NCBI RefSeq assembly: GCF_040954645.1
Contig: NC_092803.1
Coordinates: 9,239,230 to 9,303,229 of the forward strand
Origin: Diabrotica undecimpunctata
Taxonomy: Eukaryota > Arthropoda > Insecta > Coleoptera > Chrysomelidae
Reading direction: 5' to 3'
Length of the DNA: 64,000 nt
Shown: one piece after another, positions 1-35,629 of the stretch
Layout: every line of letters starts with the position of its first letter
How positions within the stretch are numbered: the first letter of the stretch is position 1
The notes under the pieces: generated by a model
What the model was told of the DNA's origin: nothing
What the model saw: the letters and a program-made list of their open reading frames with translations, nothing else
The model's database searches: none
Translations under genes and position numbers: made by a program

Positions 1-2150
1 CTAGACGTGAAGGAATTGTGTCCATAGTTTGTGCGATGGGGTCTAACATAACAGGGTTGATTTAGCCTTGTTTGTCTACTGGGAACATGAAGATTAATTT
101 TTTCCAATAGTTTAGGACCAAAAATAATAGAGTGCAGTTATACTATAAAACATAATGAGATCTTTGTGCATGCATCAAATTTGGAGAGTTATGTTGAGGG
201 ACCTTTCCATATTTGAATAGTTAATTTCTTCAATACTCCGTTTTGGTTTAAATGTAACAAATCTTAAGAATTTGTGTTGAACTCTCTCAACAGCTTGAAT
301 ATGGGTGTTAAGTGAGGAAACCAAACACATGAACAGTAATCTAGGTGGGGTCTCACAAGTGAACAATACAAAATTTTTATGGATGGGATATTTAGAACGT
401 CTTTAGCACAACGTTTGATAAACCCTAAAAGTTAAAGTGATTTTGAGACAACAGATGAGATATGGGGGATGTAGGATAAGCTGGAATCGAGCACAACACC
501 TAGGTCTTTTATCTGAGATAGAGTCTAAAGGGCAACCATTAATAGTATAAACATGATTTGTAGGAGTTTTATTCCGACTAAAAACCACCAAATGACACTT
601 TTTAACATTAAGTTCCATTCCGTTGCTGTCACACCAATAGCTCAACTGATCCAAATCAGACTGTAGTTTTTGATAGTCACCATCATTCTCAATTTTCAAA
701 TATAATTTTAAATCGTCAGCAAACATTAAGAAAGAAGCAAAGAGGAAACAAGAGGCAATGTCATTAACATAGTTATTGAATAGAAGAGGTCCTGGGTGTG
801 ATCCTTGGGTACTCCTGAAAGTAACTTAATCTCAAACGATTGAAAACCCTGAACACATACTATTTGTATTCTTTCAGTTAGGTAGGATAACAACCATTCT
901 AAGAGTTCCCCCTGGATACCCAGACTCCTCAACTTATTGATTAAAATCTTGTGATTTACCTGGTCAAACACCTCTGTAAAGTCTGTGTATACAGCCTGAA
1001 ACTGGAAGCCATCTTCAAGAGATTCTATAAGGAAATCAGTAAATGTCAATAAATTAACTTCAGTGGAGCGGCTCGAGAGAAATTCAAATTGCTGGTCGAT
1101 AAAACAGCCTTTTAAAGTTGCTGACAAATAGTCACAAACAAGGCTCTCAAAAACTTTGGGAATACAACTTAGAATGCTAATAGGCCAATAATTGTTCACT
1201 TGAGAATTATCTCCAGATTTTAGTATCAGGGTAATAAAGGCTAGTTTTCCAGTAGACCGGGAACATTCCTGTCTTTAATGACAGGTTAAAAATGTGAAAA
1301 AGAGGTCTAGAAAGTAAAAAGCTAAAGTGCTTAAAAAAAGAAGATGGAAGACCATCTGCACCTGGCCCCTTGTTGCTATCCAAAATGGAAAGTTTTTCAT
1401 ATATAGACGAAATAGAAATGCTAAATTGTGATAGGTTGATGTCTCCTGTTAAAAAGGTTTCATCCTGCGAATCAAAATCTTTATTACTATAAGTTTTGGA
1501 AAAGTATTTAGCAAATAAATTGTCAATCTCCATGCCAGAAAAGCCAGAAATATTATTATAGTGCATAACAGAAGGAATATTATTCCTGTTTTTGTTTACT
1601 GTTCATCATATCAAAACTTTTATCTTTAAACAAATCATCCCAGTTAAATTGTGACAGAAAGTTTGTTACTTCCTGTACACTCATTGAGCAAAAGTCTCTA
1701 TAAAAGCCATCTCCAATCAATCCTGGCTCATTGAAATATTGAGATTCACATTTAAACCCAAATGAGAGTGGAGGATGATGCCTATCCTCTGGGAGTAGGG
1801 CACTTTCAGCTCTAGATACCTCAACCTCTTCATCTTGGACCATGACTAGATCTAATAAGGAGTTGTTTTCATTTTTAACAGTGTTTACTTGATACAGATT
1901 ATGAAAGGAATATAAAAATGAGAGGAATTGAATGGAATCGACTTCATTTGGTGAGGTTTCTGGTAATGGAGTAGCCACAGAAGACAATCCATCAATGGAC
2001 CACTGACAATTGGAAAGATTAAAATCTCCCAGGATACATAACTTATATTTTGGATACTTTTCAGCTAGATTATCTACATTTTCTGCAAATTCAATATACT
2101 TCTCAATGATACTATGTGGTGGAAAGTAGGCAGTTGCAAAGAACTTTGAA
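1..2150 (-). mobile_element. Jockey/CR1-like non-LTR retrotransposon (LINE) fragment, decayed
   Basis: On the minus strand the pieces follow the order of a LINE ORF2. The end of an endonuclease domain lies near 2070-1580 (LGDFNL, then LLDLVM). The N-terminal reverse transcriptase is near 1566-1207 (NKGPGADGLP), the RT core near 1199-726 (YTDFTEVFDQVNH), and the FADD form of the catalytic YxDD motif is at 726-714, followed by an Asn-Gly-Met-Glu-Leu-Asn-rich thumb. Several frame changes and stops separate these pieces, so it is a dead copy. It lies in the same orientation as the CBP80 gene, whose third intron it occupies. Jockey/CR1 assignment is by motif style only. Confidence 0.8.
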
Positions 2151-2772
2151 CAGATCTCTCAATAAGTCCTGAATCTAACTAATAAGTCCTCGTAGTAACC
2201 TCCTCACTTAATCCTATTCTCTTTTAATGGAACATTTTCATTAACAAATAGCCAGTAGCTACGGGGGCATGTAGGGAAGAGTAGAATAAATTTTTTAACA
2301 TAATTGAGCAAATAACGTCACATTATTAAAAATATATATTAACATCATGGATTAAAATATATTAACATTACAAATTACCTTGCCCTATGTCCCTTTCTCA
2401 ATAATGAATTACAAAAATTTAACACATATACAGAAAAAAAATTCCCCACCGCACAATAGATCTCTGTAAATATTTGTGCCCACTTAAGAGGTTAAGTCTA
2501 GCCTTTTGCCTGGATCTGAATCTTTATTGTTTCTAGTTATATGTAGGCACATTCTTCATTCTTTTAATTTTTAATAATTTATTAAATCCTACATATACCT
2601 AATTATTCTTTATTTTGTAAAATGAATTTATTTTTGGAATAAATATTACATTTTGATGTGAATAATCCACAAATTGATGTAAGGAAAAATTTTTCAACTT
2701 TAAGAACATTTTTGTCCTATCAAACTGACCAAAATTTGTACAATAATAATAATAATATCATTATATCCCTAC

Positions 2773-4424
2773 CTTGGCTTAGGCATGTGAAACAATTCTG
2801 CAAAAATGACTTCTACAATACAGTACTCTAGGGGAATTTTCAACTTATAAGGAAAATTCAACAGGTGAGCCGCACAATCTTTCCTTTCCAAGTGGTACAG
2901 TTCAATAATTGAATGAAGATGTTCTTCAATGAGAAATCTTTCAATAGTTTGGGCTCCTGGTAAAATAGGCACTTCTGGACAGTCTGTATAGTCAAATAAC
3001 CTAAAAAGAATTATTATAAAATAAGTAAATGGATGCAGTATTACATAAAGTTCAATGCTACAAAGATTTTGAAAATATGGTGACTATAGAGAATCCATAG
3101 ACTTTAGACTGCATTTATAAAGGGGAAGTAACTAAATGTATGTCTACAAATTGTAACTACAAGTCATCATTAATTTATTTATAGAAAAAGCAATAAGTAG
3201 TACAATAGTGAGAAAACAAGTATTGTGACTGTGGTATATCTTTCAAAACTATAATATGCAGTTTTTGATAAATTCTAGTACATATTTAGCACAACAATTA
3301 ACAAAAGTGTTTGAGCTAAATGTTATTTGCACACACAGTCAACAACTGTTTTTAAAGTTTAAACTGATGTACTATCTATGAGGGAACAATTTTAAGTTGC
3401 GCTACTTGTTTTATCAAGCTGCAATGTATTATATCACCACATTATCACAATGAGCTGACTAGAATATAGATATTCAAAAATTCACTCACCTAAATACAAC
3501 CCAAGGCATAGGGTACTCATAAGTCTCGTGATGAGGTGGAGGTATTATAGAAGGTAGATTATGCTGTAAGGCTTCACACAATATAGAATCGAAAGCCAAA
3601 TATGGCCTAGGAATATGTTTTTCAGCCCAATTATCCTGCTTCAACTTTCGTACTTGTGCCCAAAGGCAATCTAGATACTCTTCTTGTGGATGGGGGCTAT
3701 CTATTGCCCAAACTCTTAAGGCTTTGTGGTGCTTCTTTGACCTTTTGTTCAGAAATACTTCAATTTGAGTCATCAGGTCATATAATGACTTCTCTTTCTT
3801 TTCATACAATTCTCGTCCAACCCATGGTAGTGTACTAAGTATAGCAAAAACATACCAATCTCTACGAACTTGTGGTACATTATCTTCATTTGCTGTATCT
3901 ATCATATTGTTTAGTAGCTGCAGAAGCGAAGTATTCGAAATGACGTGACAGTTTACAAGATCTGCTAAAAATCTGAGTGCATATCTGGCAGCATCCCATT
4001 TGCATTGTTTTAAAGATTCTTTGAAACTTTTTACCATATACTCAACGAATTCTCCACCAAAATTATAATTCTTAGCGTTCAATAACCCTACTAATGTTGT
4101 GTAAATGGTACATTTCTCAGGCATTCGAATAGCACAATCTGTGAGGATCCTTAAAATCTTCGCCCTGAAAGTTGAAAGATCTGCTTCCAAAACACTGGCT
4201 AAGCCTTCCAAGTTACTTTCTAGGGAAGACGTACTCTTTTCGCCTACTCTGAGAATAAGAGATTCTAACCTGTCTTCGATTTCTTGGTTTTCTGATACAC
4301 GACGCCGTTTTCTGTATGCTCTCTCTAAAAAAAAAGTATGTCAGAATAATAGATACAATAATGCAAAATTGAAAAAACCCTTACCGTAACCATCATCATC
4401 CTCATGAGCCCTTCGCCGACTCAT
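2773..4424 (-). CDS. NCBP1: Nuclear cap-binding protein subunit 1 (CBP80), first three exons; gene continues beyond left edge
   Basis: This is the large subunit of the nuclear cap-binding complex. With CBP20 it binds the m7G cap of nascent RNA polymerase II transcripts and acts in splicing, export and first-round translation. Exon 1 is 4385-4424 (starts [13 protein letters not shown]), exon 2 is 3490-4324, and exon 3 is 2773-3000. All borders are GT/AG and the phases join without a break, giving about 367 residues of a protein that is usually near 800. The basic N-terminal stretch (YRKRRR) fits the known bipartite nuclear localisation signal. Exon 2 carries the MIF4G helical-repeat domain ([30 protein letters not shown]), and exon 3 continues it ([12 protein letters not shown]). 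Exon 3 ends in a good GTAGGG donor. The remaining exons are not in the 2.7 kb to the left edge, so intron 3 is longer than that and contains a LINE. Confidence 0.95.
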
Positions 4425-4620
4425 TTTTATGTTTATATCTTAACTTTATTTTGCTTAAAACTTTGAAATATGTTCAGAAACTGAGCCAACTGTAAAATAG
4501 AACTTTTTGACAGATGACAATTTGTATACCAAAGAAGTGACTGTTGACTGACATTGACGTAAGCTTTAGGTGGCTGTGGCCGCGTGCGATAAATATACAG
4601 TGTGTCTTATTTCTGAAGAT
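4425..4620 (-). promoter_or_regulatory. Presumed NCBP1 promoter and 5' UTR
   Basis: This is the sequence immediately upstream of the CBP80 start codon on the minus strand. It is less AT-rich near 4560-4590 than its surroundings. No TATA box at a convincing distance was seen. The assignment rests on position alone. Confidence 0.35.
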
Positions 4621-4789
4621 TTTATTTTCATTTTAAAATAGATTGTTAAAAGATCTAAATTTATTTATACATGTGTTTATCATTTAAAAAGTGCAGCAAT
4701 AAATAAAATATATCTAACATGAGTGTTATCAACCATAGTGGAACAAGCTTTTCAAACAATCTGTTTAGCAATCAAAAATGCTAAAGTAG

Positions 4790-5210
4790 ACTTTACACTA
4801 CATGATTTTATCATATGACAATATCATATGAGATTTGTTATGATTTCTCGTTTCTATGATGTTTTAAAAAAATCGTGTTTACACTGCATGATAAGTTATG
4901 ACTTATGATATGAGTGACAATGAGTGAGGTTTTATTGATTTTTCTCTTTTTTTATGGTTATAGAGGTATTAGACACAGTATAGGTATCAACTATTAGATT
5001 TTGAAACCATTATAATGGAAAATAAATCTTTGATTGCATTGGCTTCCCGACTTTTAATAATAATACGCCGGCAACAACTGCGTACAGCGTACAGCAGTAA
5101 GAAGAAAAAGATCAGACGCCTTTGGGCTCGCAGGCGGCTCTTACGAAGAAATCGTGGACAGGGTATATCAAATGTTGTGTTGATATTCCAAATTAAAAAT
5201 AATTTATAAA
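4790..5210 (+). mobile_element. Possible Harbinger/PIF-like transposon 5' fragment
   Basis: A 64-codon reading frame at 5015-5209 has a very basic start region (RRLWARRRLLRRNRGQG). This resembles the N-terminus of animal Harbinger transposases (HARBI1-like), which carry an arginine-rich, tryptophan-containing motif followed by GA/GQG. Upstream, 4793-4915 holds repeated motifs of the type TTTACACTACATGAT and ATCATATGA, as in Harbinger terminal regions. No DDE domain follows, and the frame ends just before the BEL/Pao pol begins on the other strand. The family call is inference from a short stretch. Confidence 0.35.
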
Positions 5211-5272
5211 GAAACTAAACTAAAATTATGACTAAGAAGACTATAAAACACTAAACTAAGAATAAAATATAT

Positions 5273-8200
5273 TCAATATACAATATAAGGCAAAGGGCAT
5301 AGCTTAACCAAAGGTCGCCTAAGTTCACCTTTCGCGGTTTGTACGATAGCTACGCGAGCAATATCATCTTGACCAAAAATTAAAGTTTTAATTCGACCCA
5401 TTTGCCATTGTAAGGGAGGCTTGGTCTCATTACGTATTAGTACGAGTGTACCTATATTAGGATTACCCTCATTTTTATGCCACTTCGAGCGTTGATGAAG
5501 AGTATGTAAATATTCTCTGCTCCATCTTTGCCAAAAGTCTGCATGTAATCGTTGCAGCAATTGCCAACGACTTAGTCTATTTAAATTAACATCACTGTAA
5601 TCCCGATCGGGAATTATCTTTAAAGGCTCTAGTGTAAGAAAATGACCAGGTGTTAACACTGAAAAATCATTTGGATCATTACTGACAGGACATAAGGGAC
5701 GACTATTTAAGACAGCCTCTATTTGTATTAGTAATGTATTGAATTCTTCATAGGTTAAAACCTGTTCGCCTATGACTCTAGACACATGTGTTTTTACGCT
5801 TTTTATACCCGCTTCAAACAATCCACCAAAATGAGAAGCTGCCGGGGGATTTAAATGCCATTTAATGACGTCGTTTTTGTCAAAATGTGACTTAATGTCT
5901 TCTAAATAGGATTTTGCTCCTACAAAATTTGTTCCGCAATCAGAATAGAGCAACGTCCTCGACGTGCTATAAAACGTCTGAATGAGGCTAAAAATGCCTC
6001 GGTACTAAGTTCAGATACCAATTCTAAGTGCAAAGCCTTAGTGGCAAAGCATACAAATAGGCAAATATAGGCTTTCGTTCGTTTAGCATTTTTAAGCTTA
6101 TTGGCTCGTATCAGAAAAGGACCGCCAAAGTCGACGCCAACGCAAGAAAATGGTTTGGCCTTGGATATCCGTAGGTCGGGAAGAGCCCCCATAGGTGGCT
6201 GATAATTTTGAGGTTTTAGTCTCCAACAGGAAAGACATTTTGAAAGAACACTACGAATAACACGTTTGGATGAAATTATCCAAAAGTTTTGTGACAAGGC
6301 GAAGTGCGTACCTTGAATGCCTGCATGTAGATGTACAATATGGATTTCCGAAATAAGTAATTTAATAAAATTACCTTTGGAAGGTAAAAGAAGAGGAAAG
6401 CGCTTGTCATACGCTAATTCTGACTGGCTAAGTCTTCCGCCCACTCTTAGGAGATCATGTGAATCAAAAAAAGGATTTAATTTTTTCAAATATTTGAATT
6501 TTATAGAATTACCTTTAACCTGTTCTATTTCCTCCTTCAAATATCTTTGTTGCACTAATCTAATTAGTTGATTAGTGGCGTTACTTTGTTCCTGAATAGA
6601 AAGCTTTCCAACTGTTCGTTGATTGACTGATTTTAGGTTACCAACAAATCTAAGAACATAGGAAAAGATACGTTTTAATTTTGAAAAGGAAGAAAATCGA
6701 TTACAGAGATTATCGACAAATTCATCAGATGGAAAAGACAAAAGACAACTTTTCTGTTTCAATTCTAAGTTATGTTCGATAGAATCGGTCAAGGAGAATG
6801 ACCAGTTATCTTCAGTAGTGCGAAGAAATTCCGGACCCACCCACCAAGCAGGAGTATTTAAGAAATCCTCGGGGAAAAGTCCACGGGACCCGTGATCTGC
6901 ACTATTTAATGAAGAAGGAATATATCGCCAGTGTTTTGAAGCTATCCTGTCTTGAATATAAGAAATTCTGTTACTGACGAAGGTTTTCCATTTATATGGC
7001 TGTGAATTAATCCAATGAAGAACAACAGTCGAATCTGACCATGCGTAAATTCTACTAAACTGTATAGTGAGAGTCTGCAGTATATAAGATAATAATTTAC
7101 TAAGAATTACTGCTGCATTGAGCTCGAGACGAGGAATAGTTTGCACCCTGGTAGGAGATACCTTTGTTCGGGCTAAAAGAAAATAAGTTTTGATGACTCC
7201 TGTATCATGACACACACGAAGGTATGTAACAGCAGAAGATCCACGTAAAGAAGCGTCGCAAAAGCCATGAAGCTCACAGGAAATAATTGCATTTAAAGAA
7301 ATATGACGAGGTATAGTAAACTTAGATAGTATAGGCAGTTCAATTTTAAATTGTTCCCACCTTGAAGTAATTTCCAAAGGTGGAGTTGCATCCCAATCTA
7401 AATTAAGTAGCCAAAGACGTTGAATAATAGTCTTCACTATCAAAGTGACAGGATTAAGAATACCGTAAGGATCGAATATGCGAGCTATTTGGGATAAGAG
7501 ATTTCGCTTTGTGCAGGAAGCTTGAAGAGGTAAAATTTTGTAAAAGAAATCATCAGATGATGGATTCCATCCAAGTCCTAATACCTTTAACGAAGATTGA
7601 TCTAAGTCAAATGAAAAAGACTGTTGCAGAATATGATCTAAAGGAATATTAGCGAGAGAGAATAACTGAGGGGCATTACTTGCCCATTTTCGTAACTCAA
7701 ATCCACCACGTTTCAATAAAGATATTAATTCTTTTATAGCAAGAACACTATTTTCTAAAGAATCCTTTCCTGTCACCACATCGTCTACGTAAGTATCTTT
7801 TAGGAGTATAGATGAGGCTACAGGTAAGTCCGGTTCGTCGAGTGCTAGCTGCTGTAGAGTACGAATTGCAAGATATGGTGAGCTAGACACACCGAAAGTA
7901 ACCCGAGTAAGTTCGTATTCAGCAATAGATTCCTGTTCCGAAAAACGCCAAAGTATTCTTTGAAATCTTTGTTGCTCAGGAGCGATAAGAATCTGAGTAA
8001 ACATGGATTTAATATCTGCAGTAAAGACATATTTATGAAACCTGAATTTAAGCAATAAATTTACAAGATCATTTTGTAATTTTGGACCTGAATATAACGT
8101 ATCGTTTAAAGACGGAAAGTTAGGGGCGTGTGTGGAAGCATCAAACACAACGCGCAATGGAGTAGTACTGGACTCCTTGTAAATACAATGGTGTGGTAGA

Positions 8201-10416
8201 TAATAAGCATTATTTATTGCCGTACTTGGCTGAATAAGATTTAAATAATGATTATCTATGAAACTTTTGATAAAGCTTGAATATTGAATCTTAAGTGATT
8301 CATTTTTGGCAAATCTGCGCTCTAAAGAACTAAATCTTTGTAAGGCTAAACGTTTTGTGTCGCCAAAAGAAGGTATTTCGTTTTTGAAAGGCAGCTTTAC
8401 TACAAATCTGCCCTCGGAATTTCTATAAGTGGTATGAGTATACAGCTTCTCACAGAATGAGTCTTCCGGAGAATAAGATTTAACTTCTGGTACTTCCTCA
8501 ATGGCCCAGAATTGTTTTAATGTCGCATCTAATTGCTCAGAATCATTAGCAGAAAATGACGTGAAAAAGGAATGAATATTTGTTATATTTGTAGGTGGAA
8601 TATTTCCCATCAAAACATAACCGAAACTTGTTTCAAGAGCTGAAAGCTGATCATTACGGGTTTTAATAATTCCTCCTGTTAAGATGTAAGGAAAGATATT
8701 TGCTCCTAATAGAACATCAACTTTACCTGGAATATTTGCCATTTTATCAGCCAACCTTAAATGTTGAAGATACGGCAAGTTGTCTAAAGAAATTGGAACA
8801 GTTGGCATATTTTGACAGATTTGAGGAAGAATTATTGCATCTATCTCGCAATGAAAGTTTATGTCATAAGACGAAGAAATATTCAATTTTACGCCTGATT
8901 TGGCTGGGGTGCACATTCTATCAAGACCTTGTATCGATAAAGCCGCATTGAATTTAGGGAGACTTAATTTGTCTGCACATTCTTTACTAATGAAGTTAGC
9001 TTGAGACGCACTGTCTAATAAGGCTCTAACTTCCAAGGCTTTACCAAAACGATCGAGAACATAGATTGTAGCTGTAGCTAGCAAGACATTATTTGTCAAA
9101 GTATTTGATAAGGCGGATACAGAAGGCATAGGATCGTTAGATGAACTAGCAACCTCGTTGTGAGAAGAAGAAGAAGAATCATTCGCATTGAGATTATCAA
9201 AGTGAAGAGAAGTATGATGTTTTTTATTACAATGTGTACATCTTTTGGATGAAGGGCATTTGATCGTAACATGAGTTTTAGACAAGCAGTTTATACAACA
9301 TTTATTCTGTTTAGCAAAGTCAAAACGTTTTTGAGGTGATTCAGCAAGAAATTGATTGCATTTAAATAAAGCATGATCTGAACCACAAAATAGACACTTA
9401 TTTTTGACAGAACTGGTCAAAAATGTAGAAGTTTGACGAGATGAATACCTTACGTTATTAGAAGTATCGGAATTATTAGATTTAACATTTTTGCTGACTT
9501 GTCTTTTATATGACTCCAATGAAGTGCAACGCTGTAATGCGAACTTATAAACTTCCTCATAGGAAGGTACATTTTTTGAAGCAAAGTGTAATTCGAAAGC
9601 TCTAACTGTTTCTACATCCAATTTGTCCATCAGTAAATTCATTAGAATAAAGTCCCATTGAGCGGGAGAAAAAAGTAATTTTTCTAAAGAGGCTAAGTTT
9701 TCATTGAAAATATCTAATAATTTTCTAAGTGAAACAGGATCATCAGTTTTAACCACACTGGCATTTTGAATATTTTTCCATAATGCTCTAGATAAGTCTC
9801 GTTTACCTTCATAGCGATCAATTAAGGTGTTGTAAGCAATTATATAATTAGAATCTTGCAGCTTAATGCTTTTAATTAAATTGTAAGGTACTCCCTTAAG
9901 TGATTGCAGAAGATAACTAAACTTTTCTATATTAGAAAGATCAGAATTATTATGTACAAGAGCATTATATAAGTCTATAAAAGTGGGGAAATCTGTAATC
10001 TCGCCCGCAAATATACTTAAATTTAGTTTAGGAAGATTTACGTTACGTTTTGATTTGATTTGTGGATCAGCGGACACATTTTGAGTTCCACTAGTTGTAT
10101 TATTTAATAAAGAATTATGTTTAAAATAAAGAGAAGCTATTTTATTAATACTATTGGCAAATTCAAACCTAATTATTTCTTCCGTATCCAAATTTGCGTC
10201 TTCCTCGACAGCAATTAAATTAATTAATTCAGTATGCTGATTATTGAAGCTAGTATTGATAGCTTCATAATCTTTTGCAGCAAAGAGAAACCCTGGAATT
10301 AATGAACCATCAACCAACACTTCCTCTGCCAGCTTTTCCATTTGTTTAATCTTACAAATGTCAACGTTTCTCAATGCACGCAAACGAACAATTCTATTTG
10401 AACTTCTAGAAGACAT
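5273..10416 (-). mobile_element. BEL/Pao LTR retrotransposon gag-pol, nearly intact coding region with one integrase frame break
   Basis: The main minus-strand frame runs 10416-5920 (1498 codons), and a second overlapping frame (5953-5273, 226 codons) completes the integrase. Domains in order: a gag-like DUF1759 region (about residues 110-310); CCHC/CX2C zinc knuckles (CLFCGSDHALFKC, CCINCLSKTHVTIKC, CTHCNKKHH); a DUF1758 aspartic protease (ALLDSASQANFIS); a Pao-type reverse transcriptase (FTADIKSMFTQI and the catalytic TYVDDV); RNase H (GFCDASLRGSSA, IPRLELNAAV, AWSDSTVVLHW); a zinc-binding integrase N-terminus (HAGIQGTHF, CLSCWRLK); and an integrase core (GVDFGGPF, SDCGTNFVG). A small frameshift near 5945 separates the two frames between the first and second catalytic Asp regions. 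No matching LTR pair was found: the 3' side (5210-5272) has no polypurine tract and no copy of the 10.4-11.4 kb region. The element is therefore probably immobile. Confidence 0.93.
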
Positions 10417-11700
10417 TATTGTAGATATAGAAAAAGAAATTTATGTAACACAAAGAACCTTTAAAGAATGATCTCAATAAATTCAATATGTACTCGTATA
10501 TGTAATATATGTAATACTTTTAAAGTTATGAAACTCAATAAGTATCAGTAAGAATAAATATTTATTATATATGAGTATGTATAATCGAGCAAACAAAAAA
10601 AAAACAACACTCCAAGTATTATTTAAACAAAATCAATATATATTTATTTAATTGTAACTAGAAATATACGCATAAATATTTTTAAAACCAGTAGTGTTCA
10701 ATTAATATTGCGTTTTTTTTAATTTCCTAAGTTATATAAAATAAATATATAATCATATAAACCCCTTGTATTTAAAGAATTCTAAATTGCAGATTGTAAC
10801 AGAAATTGAACGTGCTTTTGGAAAGTTTCAACGGCTGTACTTCGATTTTAACAAAGGGTCAGGTATAGACCCTGGTTGGGATTATCGCATCTGTTGCCAG
10901 ATGTCTACCGCTGTGGAATTTTTTCAGTGATTTTAAACGACCTTTGATAAGAAACTTTGCCCAAATATTTAAAAATTTATATAATTTGATCACGTTTTTA
11001 ATTGAATAAATTATTTAAACTAATTTTAATCCGGCTCGAAGGACCAAATGAATGAAAGTTAAGTTCTATAAGAGAAGCATTCACTCATAATTGTTTTTAT
11101 ATAGGTGCTGGTTTAATTTTAATATGAAAATAAGTTATATGTAAATTTATCAATTAATATAAATACTATGTGTGTATGCAATCAAATTACGGTACCTGTG
11201 ATGTTGATGTATACTTCTTCTTCCTCAGTGCACTGGGCGATTCGGGAACAAAATCTTCTCACAATGTCACGTGGTCAGGGTACTAGTCATACAAATACTG
11301 GAGTGTTTAGCGCGACGATTTATACAGGACTATCTCTAAACTAAGACCGAAAAATATGCGTGTCGCCCGTAGCTTGCTCCCTTAAGACTAGGGGGGGCTG
11401 TACAGGTCCGTATTAATTTACGATGACAAAACATACACACACGTTAAGTAAAGAATTAAAATATAAAAATAAAATAATAAAAATTATTAATAAAAACTGA
11501 GAATATGTGGAGGGACGTAACAACATGATAAATCATTTAGTGTAAAGTGTGTATAATTGAATAAATATCCAAAATATACCAGTATTATTACAGAAATAAT
11601 TATACCATCTAGGGAAAAGATCATTTCCATATAATTATATTATCGGCAAATAAACGTGCATACTAAATCAAAACCGGTAAGTAATTGCAAAGATATGCTT
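10417..11700. other. Non-coding stretch beside BEL/Pao; possible 5' leader or 5' LTR, unproven
   Basis: This is AT-rich sequence upstream of the BEL/Pao start codon. The more GC-rich part at 11200-11400 (including a run of seven Gs near 11392) could belong to an LTR or leader. No repeat of it was found at the 3' side of the element, so LTR borders cannot be drawn. No host exon was recognised. Confidence 0.3.
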
Positions 11701-11890
11701 AAGAAACTGGCGTTAGACAGTGGGATAATGAGAAGTAGGCCAAGCGACCGAGGAATATTTGAGAGCGATGCAGATTAGTGAATGGAGAGATGTGGCGTGG
11801 CATATAGGAGAAGAGGCTTGAGGCGAATTATGGAAGGTGACAAAACCCACCATGGGTTGTAGCGCCGAGGATGATGATGATGAAGCCGAG
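11690..11890 (+). mobile_element. 3' end of a LINE with (GAT)n tail
   Basis: Translated on the plus strand, the end reads like the last residues of RTE-type LINE ORF2 (RRIMEGDKTHHGL followed by a stop). It is followed at once by a GATGATGATGATGA tail at 11870-11883, typical of 3' ends of such elements. Only about 200 bp remains, with frame breaks. Confidence 0.5.
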
Positions 11891-13077
11891 GTATGCAAGG
11901 GAACGAACAGCCAGACTCGTTATTTAATTTTGTATTTAAATTATCACGAAACTTGTGTGATTGTGAAAATATTTTGTCATCTAAAGCCTTCCTATAAAAG
12001 TTTTCACTACAATAAATAAAATTAATTGTAAAATCAAATCGATGGCTCCCCGACCAAAATTCGAATTATCAAGTATGTGTCTTCCATTTTGAAATATCTT
12101 TTGTTTGGATTCATTTCGACATTTCACTAGAAGAATGATATATAGCTTTTTTAGAGCCATACAAGGGTCGCGAAAAATTGATAAAATCAATTATATTGCA
12201 AACAAAAAGTAGAAAAGTGGAAATTTGTTTGAAACCAAAATTCAGATTTAATTTTTGTCTAAATCTGTGCCTTCTACGATTTTCAAAGCAAGCAGATGAT
12301 GAATATGAGATAGACGATATGGGGAATTTAAAATTACATTCCACGATATAAATTATATTGCTTCTCTTTTCTTTGAAAATCTGGATAAACTCCATTCGCT
12401 TAGCTCGGGCATATTTTGACAGATTCATTGTCGGAAACCTACAACACAACAATTCCTACTTCTCAGTATTAATAGCTCAAGTATCCTGCTATTACAGACT
12501 TCTTTCTTTAAAAAAAGAAGAATTATTCTAAATAGTCGAAGTGTATACTAAACCCATCAAATTTTGGGTAGTATATATTTAAAAAATATATATTTAGTTG
12601 TTATAATTTAACATAACTATTTATTATATGGTGCAGATAAATAAATATTGATTGTCGGTAATTTGCAAAGTTCTATTTTATTTACTATTTAGTTTGTTTA
12701 CTATGAATATTGGCTATGAGTACGGGTGCTTGGTTGTATAGTAATTTCCAGCCACTTTTAGTCTGTCAAAAAGTAACTAACTTCGCAAAAAAATAATTAC
12801 TAAATTCACTAGACAGTTCGGACTGGGATTAGCGAACCGAGTTTATTAATTTCTTAAGGCTACCGCCTATCGTTCCGTGATAGTGAAAGTGTTGACATAT
12901 GACATATGGTTTCAACAGTTCTTCTTTTTTAAAGTTGAAGTTTGACAAAAACAAAAAATATTGTTTTTAAAGAAAGGTGGATTCATCATGTAATTCATCG
13001 ATCTAAATAATAAGAACTATTTAAGTACATTCCCTTCGGTCTAACAGTCTTTTGTGATAAATTACAACTAACGAAAA
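11890..13077. other. Intergenic sequence and presumed PDZD8 promoter/5' UTR
   Basis: No coding region is recognisable. The last few hundred bases (about 12750-13077) precede the PDZD8 start codon and should hold its promoter and 5' UTR. The context of the start codon is ACGAAAAATGG, with A at -3 and G at +4, a good initiation context. Confidence 0.35.
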
Positions 13078-35629
<22,552 letters not shown>

